This document shows positions 37,501 to 49,804 of a stretch of 64,000 nucleotides of DNA, piece after piece. Origin of the DNA: Axinella damicornis (lineage: Eukaryota; Porifera; Demospongiae; Axinellida; Axinellidae); NCBI GenBank assembly GCA_963931865.1, contig OZ007517.1:5035707-5099706 (forward strand), in the 5' to 3' direction. Position 1 is the stretch's first letter, and every line of letters begins with the position of its first letter. The notes beneath the pieces are model-generated. The model saw only the letters and a program-made list of their open reading frames with translations. It had not been told where the DNA came from and did not search any database. A program made the position numbers and the translations under genes.

Positions 37501-40500
37501 ACGGGGTTGGCCCGGCCCCCACGGGGCCGGCCAGGCACCCACGGGGCCGGCCCGGCCCCCACGGGTCCGGCCAGACCCCCACGGGGCAGGCCAGGCCCCC
37601 ATGGGGCCGGCCAGTCCCCCACGGGGCCGGCCAGGCCCCCACGGGGCCGGACCGGCTCCCACTGGGCCGGCCAGGACCCCACGGGGCCGGCCAGGCCCCC
37701 ACGGGGCCGGCCCGGCCCCCACGTCCCGGCCCCCACGGCCCGGCCCCCACAGGGCCGGCCAGGCCCCCACGGGGCCGGCCCGGTCCCCACGGGGCCGGCC
37801 CGGCCCCCACGGGGCCGGCCAGGACCCCACGGGGCCGGCAAGGCCCCCACGGTGCCGGCCAGGCCCCCACAAGCCCGGCCAGGCCCCCACGGGGCCGGCC
37901 AGGCCCCCACGGGGCCGGCTCGGCCCCCACGGGGCCGGCCCGGCCCCCACGGGGCCGGCCCGGCCCCCACGGGGCCGGCCAGGCCCCCACGGGGCCGGCC
38001 AGGCCCCCACGGGGCCGGCCAGGCCCCCACGGGGCCGGCCCGGCCCCCACGGGGCCGGCCAGGACCCCACGGGGCCGGCAAGGCCCCCACGGTGCCGGCC
38101 AGGCCCCCACCGGACAGGCCCGGCCCCCACTGGGCCGGCCCGGCCCCCACGGGGCCGGCCAGGCAACCACGGGGCCACCCGGCCCCCACGGGGCCGGCCA
38201 GGACCCCACGGGGCCGGCCAGGCCCCCACGGGGCCGGCCCGGCCGCCACGTCCCGGCCCCCACGGCCCGGCCCCCACAGGGCCGGCCAGGCCCCCACGGG
38301 GCCGGCCCGGCCCCCACGGCTCCCACGGGGCCGGCCAGGACCCCACGGGGATGGCCAGGACCCCACGGGGCCGGCCAGGCCCCCACGGGGCCGGCCCGGC
38401 CCCCACGTCCCGGCCCCCACGGCCCGGCCCCCACAGGGCCGGCCAGGCCCCCACGGGGCCGGCCCGGCCCCCACGGGGCCGGCCAGGCCCCCACGGGGTC
38501 GGCCCGGCCCCCACGGGGCCGGCCAGGCCCCCACGGGGCCGGCCAGGCCCCCACGGGGCCGGCCCGGCCCCCACGGGGCCGGCCAGGACCCCACGGGGCC
38601 GGCAAGGCCCCCACGGTGCCGGCCAGGCCCCCACCGGACAGGCCCGGCCCCCACTGGGCCGGCCCGGCCCCCACGGGGCCGGCCAGGCCCCCACGGGGCC
38701 GGCCAGGCCCCCACGGGGCCGGCCCGGCCCCCACGGGGCCGGCCAGGCACCCACGGGGCCGGCCCGGCCCCCACGGGTCCGGCCAGACCCCCACGGGGCA
38801 GGCCAGGCCCCCATGGGGCCGGCCAGTCCCCCACGGGGCCGGCCAGGCCCCCACGGGGCCGGACCGGCTCCCACTGGGCCGGCCAGGACCCCACGGGGCC
38901 GGCCAGGCCCCCACGGGGCCGGCCCGGCCCCCACGTCCCGGCCCCCACGGCCCGGCCCCCACAGGGCCGGCCAGGCCCCCACGGGGCCGGCCCGGCCCCC
39001 ACGGGGCCGGCCAGGCCCCCACGGGGCCGGCCCGGCCCCCACGGGGCCGGCCCGGCCCCCACGGGGCCGGCCAGGACCCCACGGGGCCGGCAAGGCCCCC
39101 ACGGTGCCGGCCAGGCCCCCACAAGCCCGGCCAGGCCCCCACGGGGCCGGCCAGGCCCCCACGGGGCCGGCCCGGCCCCCACGGGGCCGGCCCGGCCCCC
39201 ACGGGGCCGGCCCGGCCCCCACGGGGCCGGCCCGGCCCCCACGGGGCCGGCCCGGCCCCCACGGGGCCGGCCCGGCCCCCACGGGGCCGGCCAGGCCCCC
39301 ACGGGGCCGGCCAGGCCCCCACGGGGCCGGCCAGGCCCCCACGGGGCCGGCCCGGCCCCCACGGGGCCGGCCAGGACCCCACGGGGCCGGCAAGGCCCCC
39401 ACGGTGCCGGCCAGGCCCCCACCGGACAGGCCCGGCCCCCAGTGGGCCGGCCTGTCCCCCACGGGGCCGACCAGGCCCCCACGGGGCCGGCCAGGACCCC
39501 ACGGGGCCGGCAAGGCCCCCACGGTGCCGGCCAGGCCCCCACCGGACAGGCCCGGCCCCCAGTGGGCCGGCCAGTCCCCCACGGGGCCGACCAGGCCCCC
39601 ACGGGGCCGGCCAGGACCCCACGGGGCCGGCAAGGCCCCCACGGTGCCGGCCAGGCCCCCACCGGACAGGCCCGGCCCCCAGTGGGCCGGCCAGTCCCCC
39701 ACGGGGCCGACCAGGCCCCCACGGGGCCGGTCAGTCCCCCACGGGGCCGGCTCGGCCCCCACGGGGCCGACCTAGCCCCCACCGGGCCTGCCAGGCCCCC
39801 ACGGGGCCGGCCCGGCCCCCACGGGGCCGGCCAGGCCCCCACGGGGCCGGCCAGGCCCCCACGGGGCCGGCCAGGCCCCCACGGGGCCGGCCAGGCCCCC
39901 ACGGGGCCGGCCAGGCCCACACGGGGCCGGCCAGGCCCCCACGGGGCCGGCCAGGACCCCACGGGGCCGGCCAGGCCCCCACGGGGCCGGCCAGGCCCCC
40001 ACAAGCCCGGCCAGGCCCCCACGGGGCCGGCCAGGCCCCCACGGGGCCGGCCAGGCCCCCACGGGGCCGGCCAGGCCCCCACGGGGCCGGCCAGGCCCCC
40101 ACGGGGCCGGCCAGGCCCACACGGGGCCGGCCAGGCCCCCACGGGGCCGGCCAGGACCCCACGGGGCCGGCCAGGCCCCCACGGGGCCGGCCAGGCCCCC
40201 ACAAGCCCGGCCAGGCCCCCACGGGGCCGGCCAGGCCCCCACGGGGCCGGCCAGGCCCCCACGGGGCCGGCCAGGCCCCCACGGGGCCGGCCCGGCCCCC
40301 ACGGGGCCGGCCCGGCCCCCACGGGGCCGGCCAGGCACCCACGGGGCCGGCCCGGCCCCCACGGCTCCCACAAGGCCGGCCAGGACCCCACGGGGCCGGC
40401 CAGGTCCCCACGGGGCCGGCCAGGCCCCCACGGGGCCGGCCCGGCCCCCACGTCCAGGCCCCCACGGCCCGGCCCCCACAGGGCCGGCCAGGCCCCCACG

Positions 40501-40852
40501 GGGCCGGCCCGGCCCCCACGGGGCCGGCCAGGCCCCCACGGGGCCGGCCCGGCCCCCACGGGGCCGGCCAGGCCCCCACGGGGCCGGCCAGGCCCCCACG
40601 GGTCCGGCCCGGCCCCCACGGGGCCGGCCAGGACCCCACGGGGCCGGCAAGGCCCCCACGGTGCCGGCCAGGCCCCCACCGGACAGGCCCGGCCCCCACT
40701 GGGCCGGCCCGGCCCCCACGGGGCCGGCCAGGCAACCACGGGGCCACCCGGCCCCCACGGGGCCGGCCAGGACCCCACGGGGCCGGCCAGGCCCCCACGG
40801 GGCCGGCCCGGCCCCCACGTCCCGGCCCCCACGGCCCAGCCCCCACAGGGCC

Positions 40853-42361
40853 GGCCAGGCCCCCACGGGGCCGGCCCGGCCCCCACGGGGCCGGCCAGGC
40901 CCCCACGGGGCCGGCCCGGCCCCCACGGGGCAGGCCAGGCCCCCACGGGGCCGGCCCGGCCCCCACGGGGCCGGCCCGGCCCCCACGGGGCCGGCCAGGC
41001 ACCCACGGGGCCGGCCCGGCCCCCACGGCTCCCACGGGGCCGGCCAGGACCCCACGGGGCCGGCCAGGACCCCACGGGGCCGGCCAGGCCCCCACGGGGC
41101 CGGCCCGGCCCCTACGTCCCGGCCCCCACGGCCCGGCCCCCACAGGGCCGGCCAGGCCCCCACGGGGCCGGCCCGGCCCCCACGGGGCCGGCCAGGCCCC
41201 CACGGGGCCGGCCCGGCCCCCACGGGGCCGGCCAGGCACCCACGGGGCCGGCCAGGCCCCCACGGGGCCGGCCCGGCCCCCACGGGGCCGGCCAGGACCC
41301 CACGGGGCCGGCAAGGCCCCCACGGTGCCGGCCAGGCCCCCACCGGACAGGCCCGGCCCCCACTGGGCCGGCCCGGCCCCCACGGGGCCGGCCAGGCAAC
41401 CACGGGGCCACCCGGCCCCCACGGGGCCGGCCAGGACCCCACGGGGCCGGCCAGGCCCCCACGGGGCCGGCCCGGCCCCCACGTCCCGGCCCCCACGGCC
41501 CGGCCCCCACAGGGCCGGCCAGGCCACCACGGGGCCGGCCCGGTTCCCACGGGGCCGGCCAGGCCCCCACGGGACCGGCCCGGCCCCCACGGGGCAGGCC
41601 AGGCCCCCACGGGGCCGGCCCGGCCCCCACGGGGCCGGCCAGGCCCCCACGGGGCCGGCCCGGCCCCCACGGGGCAGGCCAGGCCCCCACGGGGCCGGCC
41701 CGGCCCCCACGGGGCCGGCCCGGCCCCCACGGGGCCGGCCAGGCACCCACGGGGCCGGCCCGGCCCCCACGGCTCCCACGGGGCCGGCCAGGACCCCACG
41801 GGGCCGGCCAGGACCCCACGGGGCCGGCCAGGCCCCCACGGGGCCGGCCCGGCCCCTACGTCCCGGCCCCCACGGCCCGGCCCCCACAGGGCCGGCCAGG
41901 CCCCCACGGGGCCGGCCCGGCCCCCACGGGGCCGGCCAGGCCCCCACGGGGCCGGCCCGGCCCCCACGGGGCCGGCCAGGCACCCACGGGGCCGGCCAGG
42001 CCCCCACGGGGCCGGCCCGGCCCCCACGGGGCCGGCCAGGACCCCACGGGGCCGGCAAGGCCCCCACGGTGCCGGCCAGGCCCCCACCGGACAGGCCCGG
42101 CCCCCACTGGGCCGGCCCGGCCCCCACGGGGCCGGCCAGGCAACCACGGGGCCACCCGGCCCCCACGGGGCCGGCCAGGACCCCACGGGGCCGGCCAGGC
42201 CCCCACGGGGCCGGCCCGGCCCCCACGTCCCGGCCCCCACGGCCCGGCCCCCACAGGGCCGGCCAGGCCACCACGGGGCCGGCCCGGTTCCCACGGGGCC
42301 GGCCAGGCCCCCACGGGACCGGCCCGGCCCCCACGGGGCAGGCCAGGCCCCCACGGGGCCG
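40853..42361. repeat. Tandem duplication, 744-bp period
   Basis: The copies are 40853-41596 and 41597-42340, with matching sequence running to about 42361. Shared rare variants sit exactly 744 bp apart: CCTACGTCCC at 41111 and 41855, and GGCCACCACGGGG with GGTTCCCACGGGG at about 41521 and 42265. Because 744 is not a multiple of 20, each copy must carry the same truncated units, including the CACGTCCC block and the CACGGCTCCCACGG short unit. I found no mismatch in the lines compared, implying recent origin. Confidence 0.88.
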
Positions 42362-43112
42362 GCCAGGCCCCCACGGGGCCGGCCCGGCCCCCACGGGGCC
42401 GGCCAGGACCCCACGGGGCCGGCAAGGCCCCCACGGTGCCGGCCAGGCCCTCACCGGACAGGCCCGGCCCCCACTGGGCCGGCCCGGCCCCCACGGGGCC
42501 GGCCCGGCCCCCACGGGGCCGGCCCGGCCCCCACGGGGCCGGCCCGGCCCCCACGGGGCCGGCCCGGCCCCCACGGGGCCGGCCCGGCCCCCACGGGGCC
42601 GGCCAGGCCCCCACGGGGCCGGCCAGGCCCCCACGGGGCCGGCCCGGCCCCCACGGGGCCGGCCAGGACCCCACGGCGCCAGCAAGGCCCCCACGGTGCC
42701 GGCCAGGCCCCCACCGGACAGGCCCGGCCCCCACGGGGCCGGCCAGTCCCCCACGGGGCCGGCCAGGCCCCCACGGGGCCGGCCAGGCCCCCACGGGGCC
42801 GGCCAGGCCCCCACGGGGCCGGCGGGGCCGGCCAGGACCCCACGGGGCCGGCCAGGCCCCCACAAGCCCGGCCAGGCCCCCACGGGGCCGGCCAGGCCCC
42901 CACGGGGCCGGCCAGGCCCCCACGGGTCCGGCCAGACCCCCACGGGGCAGGCCAGGCCCCCACGGGGCCGGCCAGTCCCCCACGGGGCCGGCCAGGCCCC
43001 CACGGGGCCGGACCGGCTCCCACTGGGCCGGCCAGGACCCCACGGGGCCGGCCAGGCCCCCACGGGGCCGGCCCGGCCCCCACGTCCCGGCCCCGACGGC
43101 CCGGCCCCCACA

Positions 43113-45278
43113 GGGCCGGCCAGGCCCCCACGGGGCCGGCCCGGCCCCCACGGGGCCGGCCAGGCCCCCACGGGGCCGGCCCGGCCCGCACGGGGCCGGC
43201 CCGGCCCCCACGGGGCCGGTCCGGCCCCCACGGGACCGGCCAGGCCCCCACGGGGCCGGCCAGGACCCCACGGGGCCGGCAAGGCCCCCACGGTGCCGGC
43301 CAGGCCCCCACAAGCCCGGCCAGGCCCCCACGGGGCCGGCCAGGCCCCCACGGGGCCGGCCCGGCCCCCACGGGGCCGGCCAGGCCCCCACGGGGCCGGC
43401 CAGGCCCCCACGGGGCCGGCCAGGCCCCCACGGGGCCGGCCAGGCCCCCACGGGGCCGGCCAGGACCCCACGGGGCCGGCCAGGCCCCCACCGGACAGGC
43501 CCGGCCCCCAGTGGGCCGGCCTGTCCCCCACGGGGCCGACCAGGCCCCCACGGGGCCGGCCAGGACCCCACGGGGCCGGCAAGGCCCCCACGGTGCCGGC
43601 CAGGCCCCCACCGGACAGGCCCGGCCCCCAGTGGGCCGGCCAGTCCCCCACGGGGCCGACCAGGCCCCCACGGGGCCGGCCAGGACCCCACGGGGCCGGC
43701 AAGGCCCCCACGGTGCCGGCCAGGCCCCCACCGGACAGGCCCGGCCCCCAGTGGGCCGGCCAGTCCCCCACGGGGCCGACCAGGCCCCCACGGGGCCGGC
43801 CAGTCCCCCACGGGGCCGGCTCGGCCCCCACGGGGCCGGCCTGGCCCCCACCGGGCCTGCCAGGCCCCCACGGGGCCGGCCCGGCCCCCACGGGGCCGGC
43901 CAAGCCCCCACGGGGCCGGCCAGGCCCCCACGGGGCCAACCAGGCCCCCACGGGGCCGGCCAGGCCCCCACGGGGCCGGCCAGGCCCCCACGGGGCCGGC
44001 CAGGCCCACACGGGGCCGGCCAGGCCCCCACGGGGCCGGCCAGGACCCCACTGGGCCGGTCAGGCCCCCACGGGGCCGGCCAGGCCCCCACAAGCCCGGC
44101 CAGGCCCCCACGGGGCCGGCCAGGACCCCACGGGGCCGGACAGGCCCCCACCGGACAGGCCCGGCCCTCAGTGGGCCGGCCTGTCCCCCACGGGGCCGGC
44201 CAGGCCCCCACGGGGCCGGCCCGGCCCCCACGGGGCCGGCCAGGCCCCCACGGGGCCGGCCCGGCCCGCACGGGGCCGGCCCGGCCCCCACGGGGCCGGT
44301 CCGGCCCCCACGGGACCGGCCAGGCCCCCACGGGGCCGGCCAGGACCCCACGGGGCCGGCAAGGCCCCCACGGTGCCGGCCAGGCCCCCACAAGCCCGGC
44401 CAGGCCCCCACGGGGCCGGCCAGGCCCCCACGGGGCCGGCCCGGCCCCCACGGGGCCGGCCAGGCCCCCACGGGGCCGGCCAGGCCCCCACGGGGCCGGC
44501 CAGGCCCCCACGGGGCCGGCCAGGCCCCCACGGGGCCGGCCAGGACCCCACGGGGCCGGCCAGGCCCCCACCGGACAGGCCCGGCCCCCAGTGGGCCGGC
44601 CTGTCCCCCACGGGGCCGACCAGGCCCCCACGGGGCCGGCCAGGACCCCACGGGGCCGGCAAGGCCCCCACGGTGCCGGCCAGGCCCCCACCGGACAGGC
44701 CCGGCCCCCAGTGGGCCGGCCAGTCCCCCACGGGGCCGACCAGGCCCCCACGGGGCCGGCCAGGACCCCACGGGGCCGGCAAGGCCCCCACGGTGCCGGC
44801 CAGGCCCCCACCGGACAGGCCCGGCCCCCAGTGGGCCGGCCAGTCCCCCACGGGGCCGACCAGGCCCCCACGGGGCCGGCCAGTCCCCCACGGGGCCGGC
44901 TCGGCCCCCACGGGGCCGGCCTGGCCCCCACCGGGCCTGCCAGGCCCCCACGGGGCCGGCCCGGCCCCCACGGGGCCGGCCAAGCCCCCACGGGGCCGGC
45001 CAGGCCCCCACGGGGCCAACCAGGCCCCCACGGGGCCGGCCAGGCCCCCACGGGGCCGGCCAGGCCCCCACGGGGCCGGCCAGGCCCACACGGGGCCGGC
45101 CAGGCCCCCACGGGGCCGGCCAGGACCCCACTGGGCCGGTCAGGCCCCCACGGGGCCGGCCAGGCCCCCACAAGCCCGGCCAGGCCCCCACGGGGCCGGC
45201 CAGGACCCCACGGGGCCGGACAGGCCCCCACCGGACAGGCCCGGCCCTCAGTGGGCCGGCCTGTCCCCCACGGGGCCG
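43113..45278. repeat. Perfect tandem duplication, 1,080-bp period
   Basis: Copies 43113-44192 and 44193-45272 (54 basic units each) read identical line by line, with identity continuing to 45278. Diagnostic variants shared at exactly 1,080 bp include GGCCCGCACGGGG (43187/44267), GGTCCGGCCCCC with CACGGGACCGG, GGGGCCAACCAGG (43936/45016), CCCCACTGGGCCGGTCAGG (44047/45127) and CCCTCAGTGGG (44166/45246). The block contains a complete type B cassette. The left edge is marked by CAGGG versus CGGGG and the right edge by GGC versus GAC. Confidence 0.95.
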
Positions 45279-47700
45279 ACCAGGCCCCCACGGGGCCGGC
45301 CAGGACCCCACGGGGCCGGCAAGGCCCCCACGGTGCCGGCCAGGCCCCCACCGGACAGGCCCGGCCCCCAGTGGGCCGGCCAGTCCCCCACGGGGCCGAC
45401 CAGGCCCCCACGGGGCCGGCCAGGACCCCACGGGGCCGGCAAGGCCCCCACGGTGCTGGCCAGGCCCCCACCGGACAGGCCCGGCCCCCAGTGGGCCGGC
45501 CAGTCCCCCACGGGGCCGACCAGGCCCCCACGGGGCCGGCCAGTCCCCCACGGGACCGGCTCGGCCCCCACGGGGCCGGCCTGGCCCCCACCGGGCCTGC
45601 CAGGCCCCCACGGGGCCGGCCCGGCCCCCACGGGGCCGGCCAGGCCCCCACGGGGCCGGCCAGGCCCCCACGGGGCCGGCCAGGCCCCCACGGGGCCGGC
45701 CAGGCCCCCACGGGGCCGGCCAGGCCCCCACGGGGCCGGCCAGGCCCACACGGGGCCGGCCAGGCCCCCACGGGGCCGGCCAGGACCCCACGGGGCCGGT
45801 CAGGCCCCCACGGGGCCGGCCAGGCCCCCACAAGCCCGGCCAGGCCCCCACGGGGCCGGCCAGGCCCCCACGGGGCCTGCCAGGCCCCCACGGGGCCGGC
45901 CAGGCCCCCACGGGGCCGGCCAGGCACCCACGGGGCCGGCCCGGCCCCCACGGGTCCGGCCAGACCCCCACGGGGCAGGCCAGGCCCCCACGGGGCCGGC
46001 CAGGCCCCCACCGGACAGGCCCGGCCCCCAGTGGGCCGGCCAGTCCCCCACGGGGCCGACCAGGCCCCCACGGGGCCGGCCAGGACCCCACGGGGCCGGC
46101 AAGGCCCCCACGGTGCCGGCCAGGCCCCCACCGGACAGGCCCGGCCCCCAGTGGGCCGGCCAGTCCCCCACGGGGCCGACCAGGCCCCCACGGGGCGGGC
46201 CAGTCCCCCACGGGGCCGGCTCGGCCCCCACGGGGCCGGCCTGGCCCCCACCGGGCCTGCCAGGCCCCCACGGGGCCGGCCCGGCCCCCACGGGGCCGGC
46301 CAGGCCCCCACGGGGCCGGCCAGGCCCCCACGGGGCCGGCCAGGCCCCCACGGGGCCGGCCAGGCCCCCACGGGGCCGGCCAGGCCCCCACGGGGCCGGC
46401 CAGGCCCACATGGGGCCGGCCAGGCCCCCACGGGGCCGGCCAGGACCCCACGGGGCCGGTCAGGCCCCCACGGGGCCGGCCAGGCCCCCACAAGCCCGGC
46501 TAGGCCCCCACGGGGCCGGCCAGGCCCCCACAATCCCGGCCAGGCCCCCACGGGGCCGGCCAGGCCCCCACGGGGCCTGCCAGGCCCCCACGGGGCCGGC
46601 CAGGCCCCCACGGGGCCGGCCCGGCCCCCACGGGGCCGGCGAGGCACCCACGGGGCCGGCCCGGCCCCCACGGGTCCGGCCAGACCCCCACGGGGCAGGC
46701 CAGGCCCCCACGGGGCCGGCCAGTCCCCCACGGGGCCGGCCAGGCCCCCACGGGGCCGGCCCGGCTCCCACTGGGCCAGCCAGGACCCCACGGGGCCGGC
46801 CAGGCCCTCACGGGGCCGGCCCGGCCCCCACGTCCCGGCCCCCACGGCCCGGCCCCCACAGGGCCGGCCAGGCCCCCACGGGGCCGGCCCGGCCCCCACG
46901 GGGCCGGCCAGGCCCCCACGGGGCCAACCCGACCCCCACGGGGCCGGCCCGGCCCCCACGGGGCCGGCCCGGCCCCCACGGGGCCGGCCAGGCCCCCACG
47001 GGGCCGGCCCGGCCCCCACGGGGCCGGCCAGGACCCCACGGGGCCGGCAAGGCCCCCACGGTGCCGGCCAGGCCCCCACCGGACAGGCCCGGCCCCCACG
47101 GGGCCGGCCAGGCCCCCACGGGGCCGGCCCGGCCCCCGCGGGGCCGGCCCGGCCCACACGGGGCCGGCCCGGCCCCCACGGGGCCGGCCAGGCCCCCACG
47201 GGGCCGGCCAGGCCCCCACGGGGCCGGCCAGGCCCCCACGGGGCCGGCCCGGCCCCCACGGGGCCGGCCAGGACCCCACGGGGCCGGCAAGGCCCCCACG
47301 GTGCCGGCCAGGCCCCCACCGGACAGGCCCGGCTTCCAGTGGGCCGGCCTGTCCCTCACGGGGCCGACCAAACCCCCACGGGGCCGGCCAGGACCCCACG
47401 GGGCCGGCAAGGCCCCCACGGTGCCGGCCAGGCCCCCACCGGACAGGCCCGGCCCCCAGTGGGCCGGCCAGTCCCCCACGGGGCCGACCAGGCCCCCACG
47501 GGGCCGGCCAGGACCCCACGGGGCCGGCAAGGCCCCCACGGTGCCGGCCAGGCCCCCACCGGACAGGCCCGGCCCCCAGTGGGCCGGCCAGTCCCCCACG
47601 GGGCCGACCAGGCCCCCACGGGGCCGGCCAGTCCCCCACGGGGCCGGCTCGGCCCCCACGGGGCCGGCCTGGCCCCCACCGGGCCTGCCAGGCCCCCACG

Positions 47701-49124
47701 GGGCCGGCCCGGCCCCCACGGGGCCGGCCAGGCCCCCACGGGGCCGGCCAGGCCCCCACGGGGCCGGCCAGGCCCCCACGGGGCCGGCCAGGCCCCCACG
47801 GGGCCGGCCAGGCCCCCACGGGGCCGGCCAGGCCCCCACGGGGCCGGCCAGGCCCCCACTGGGCCTGCCAGGCCCCCACGGGGCCGGCCAGGCCCCCACG
47901 GGGCCGGCCAGGCCCCCACGGGGCCGGCCAGGCCCCCACGGGGCCGGCCAGGCCCCCACGGGGCCGGCCAGGCCCCCACGGGGCCGGCCAGGCCCCCACG
48001 GGGCCGGCCAGGCCCCCACGGGGCCGGCCAGGCCCCCACGGGGCCGGCCAGGCCCCCACGGGGCCGGCCAGGCCCCCACGGGGCCGGCCAGGCCCCCACG
48101 GGGCCGGCCAGGCCCCCACGGGGCCGGCCAGGCCCCCACGGGGCCGGCCAGGCCCCCACGGGGCCGGCCAGGCCCCCACGGGGCCGGCCAGGCCCCCACG
48201 GGGCCGGCCAGGCCCCCACGGGGCCGGCCAGGCCCCCACTGGGCCTGCCAGGCCCCCACGGGGCCGGCCAGGCCCCCACGGGGCCGGCCAGGCCCCCACG
48301 GGGCCGGCCAGGCCCCCACGGGGCCGGCCAGGCCCCCACGGGGCCGGCCAGGCCCCCACGGGGCCGGCCAGGCCCCCACGGGGCCGGCCAGGCCCCCACG
48401 GGGCCGGCCAGGCCCCCACGGGGCCGGCCAGGCCCCCACGGGGCCGGCCAGGCCCCCACGGGGCCGGCCAGGCCCCCACGGGGCCGGCCAGGCCCCCACG
48501 GGGCCGGCCAGGCCCCCACGGGGCCGGCCAGGCCCCCACGGGGCCGGCCAGGCCCCCACGGGGCCGGCCAGGCCCCCACGGGGCCGGCCAGGCCCCCACG
48601 GGGCCGGCCAGGCCCCCACGGGGCCGGCCAGGCCCCCACGGGGCCGGCCAGGCCCCCACGGGGCCGGCCAGGCCCCCACGGGGCCGGCCAGGCCCCCACG
48701 GGGCCGGCCAGGCCCCCACGGGGCCGGCCAGGCCCCCACGGGGCCGGCCAGGCCCCCACGGGGCCGACAAGGCCCCCACGGGGCCGGCCAGGCCCCCACG
48801 GGGCCGGCCAGGCCCCCACGGGGCCGGCCAGGCCCCCACGGGGCCGGCCAGGACCCCACGGGGCTCGCCAAGCCCCCACGGGGCCGGCCAGGACCCCACA
48901 AGGCCGGCCAGGCCCCCACGGGGCTGGCCCGGCCCCCACGGGGCCGGCCAGGCCCCCACGGGGCCGGCCCGGCCCCCACGGGGCCGGCCAGGCCCCCACG
49001 GGGCCGGCCAGGCCCCCACGGGGCCGGCCAGGCCCCCACGGGGCCGGCCAGGCCCCCACGGGGCCGGCCAGGCCCCCACGGGGCCGGCCAGGCCCCCACA
49101 AGGCCGGCCAGGCCCCCACTGGGC
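47701..49124. repeat. Near-homogeneous 20-mer run left of element copy 1
   Basis: Most units here are exactly canonical, in contrast to the variant-rich domains before it. CACTGGGCCTGCC occurs at 47855 and 48235, 380 bp (19 units) apart, hinting at a local 19-mer period. From about 48765 scattered variants appear (GGGCCGACAAGG, GGGCTCGCCAAGC, CACAAGGCC) before the satellite stops at the element. A matching run with the same GACAAGG variant precedes element copy 2. No gene is visible. Confidence 0.93.
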
Positions 49125-49133
49125 CGGCCAGTC
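49125..49133 (+). other. Candidate 9-bp target-site duplication, left of copy 1
   Basis: CGGCCAGTC directly abuts the element's first base and is repeated directly after its last base at 49887-49895. The AGTC form is a minority variant of the usual AGGC, so finding it on both sides is less likely to be chance than a generic satellite match. Deleting the element and one copy gives an unbroken 20-bp unit. Confidence 0.75.
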
Positions 49134-49198
49134 GGTTGCGTGTAAAACCCGGAACGTGGAATGGAACATGGAATGGAACGTGGAACGGATGTAAAATG
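49134..49198 (+). repeat. Left terminal inverted repeat, copy 1
   Basis: The 15-bp terminus is followed by three 12-bp subrepeats of the form GGAACRTGGAAY at 49151, 49163 and 49175, then GGATGTAAAATG. It pairs with 49805-49886. Internal tandem subrepeats in the termini are a known trait of foldback elements. This arm has one 12-bp subrepeat and 5 bp fewer than the right arm. Confidence 0.9.
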
Positions 49199-49411
49199 AA
49201 CTAATAAGCGTGTTAACTAATTGGGGTTGTCGCGAGCGAGCCTGCGCATGCAGTAGTCGGCATAGACAGTGCAAGAGTCGAGTCAAGGGAGATGGTGGCA
49301 GAGGACAATCATCGCGCGAGTGACAACCTGGCTACGCGAGACTACCCGTTGTTATGCCCTGGCCTGGATGGAGTATTTCGCCGATCAGCGAAGTGAAGCA
49401 GGGCTGTTGTA

Positions 49412-49435
49412 ATAATAAACTACGTAGTTTATTAT
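49412..49435. repeat. 24-bp perfect palindrome with AATAAA on both strands
   Basis: The half-site ATAATAAACTAC is followed immediately by its exact reverse complement, with no spacer. It lies at the left side of the loop, off the axis of the large inverted repeat. AATAAA occurs at 49414-49419 on the + strand and at 49428-49433 on the - strand, so it could act as a two-way polyadenylation signal. That role is speculation; the palindrome itself is exact. Confidence 0.9.
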
Positions 49436-49804
49436 CTATGGTAATATTAAAGTGCGAGCAGCATCACTTGTGTAAGCTGTATGAACGTGTACCGTGCTAG
49501 CGCTATAAACCTAGCTAGCTGTGCTGCTATGCTGGCCCGCTCACGCTTATTCGTCACTCGAAGACCGTATGCCGTAAGTACAGTATAGCCCTGCTTCACT
49601 CGGATGGCATAGTCATGTCAACTAGTCTAACATCTTGTTGTCTACCGTGAACTTCTCACATCCAGGGCATACAACCTGCCGGTAGTCTCGCGTGGCCAGG
49701 CGCCTAGGCTGGGCTCTCATGATTGTCACCAAGACTCGAGACTCGCTCGCGCCAGCTCCAATTAACGCCCACCTTAATTAACATGTTTATTGGACTCATT
49801 ACGA

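Larger units (their letters stand above)
28971..47700. repeat. 20-bp satellite, type B domain (second, expanded)
   Basis: Type B variants recur throughout, with at least eight full 120-bp-hexamer cassettes. The first about 8 kb follows the first type B domain closely: the CTCCCACT/CGTCCC/ACAGGACC series at 9531-9640 aligns with 29021-29130 at a constant offset of 19,490 bp. The 19-bp unit CCACGGGCAGG at 17101 matches the one at 36965. Beyond 37 kb the domain continues with further rounds, including the 744-bp and 1,080-bp duplications. A short type A-like island with CCCTCACCGG and CACGGCGCC lies at about 42360-42830. No gene or unique sequence is visible. Confidence 0.92.

Noticed and set aside
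1..49124. Collagen-like or proline-rich structural protein gene
   Set aside because: Gly/Pro-rich translation follows from GC-rich triplets. There is no Gly-X-Y register, signal peptide, intron signal or unique terminal domain, and the opposite strand is equally open.
20496..49145. A 9,549-residue open reading frame, and many others of 500-9,300 residues on both strands
   Set aside because: The 20-bp unit has no stop triplet in any phase on either strand. All frames give the same period, and frames overlap completely on both strands. There is no start context, no domain, and variants are not arranged by codon position.
49151..49198. GGAAT-type satellite like human satellite II/III
   Set aside because: Only three to four 12-bp GGAACRTGGAAY units confined to transposon termini. 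It is not a 5-bp array and no homology can be claimed from so short a motif.
49504..49509. TATAAA as a promoter for satellite transcription
   Set aside because: A six-base match in a mixed-composition loop is expected by chance. No initiator, transcript or conserved spacing supports it.
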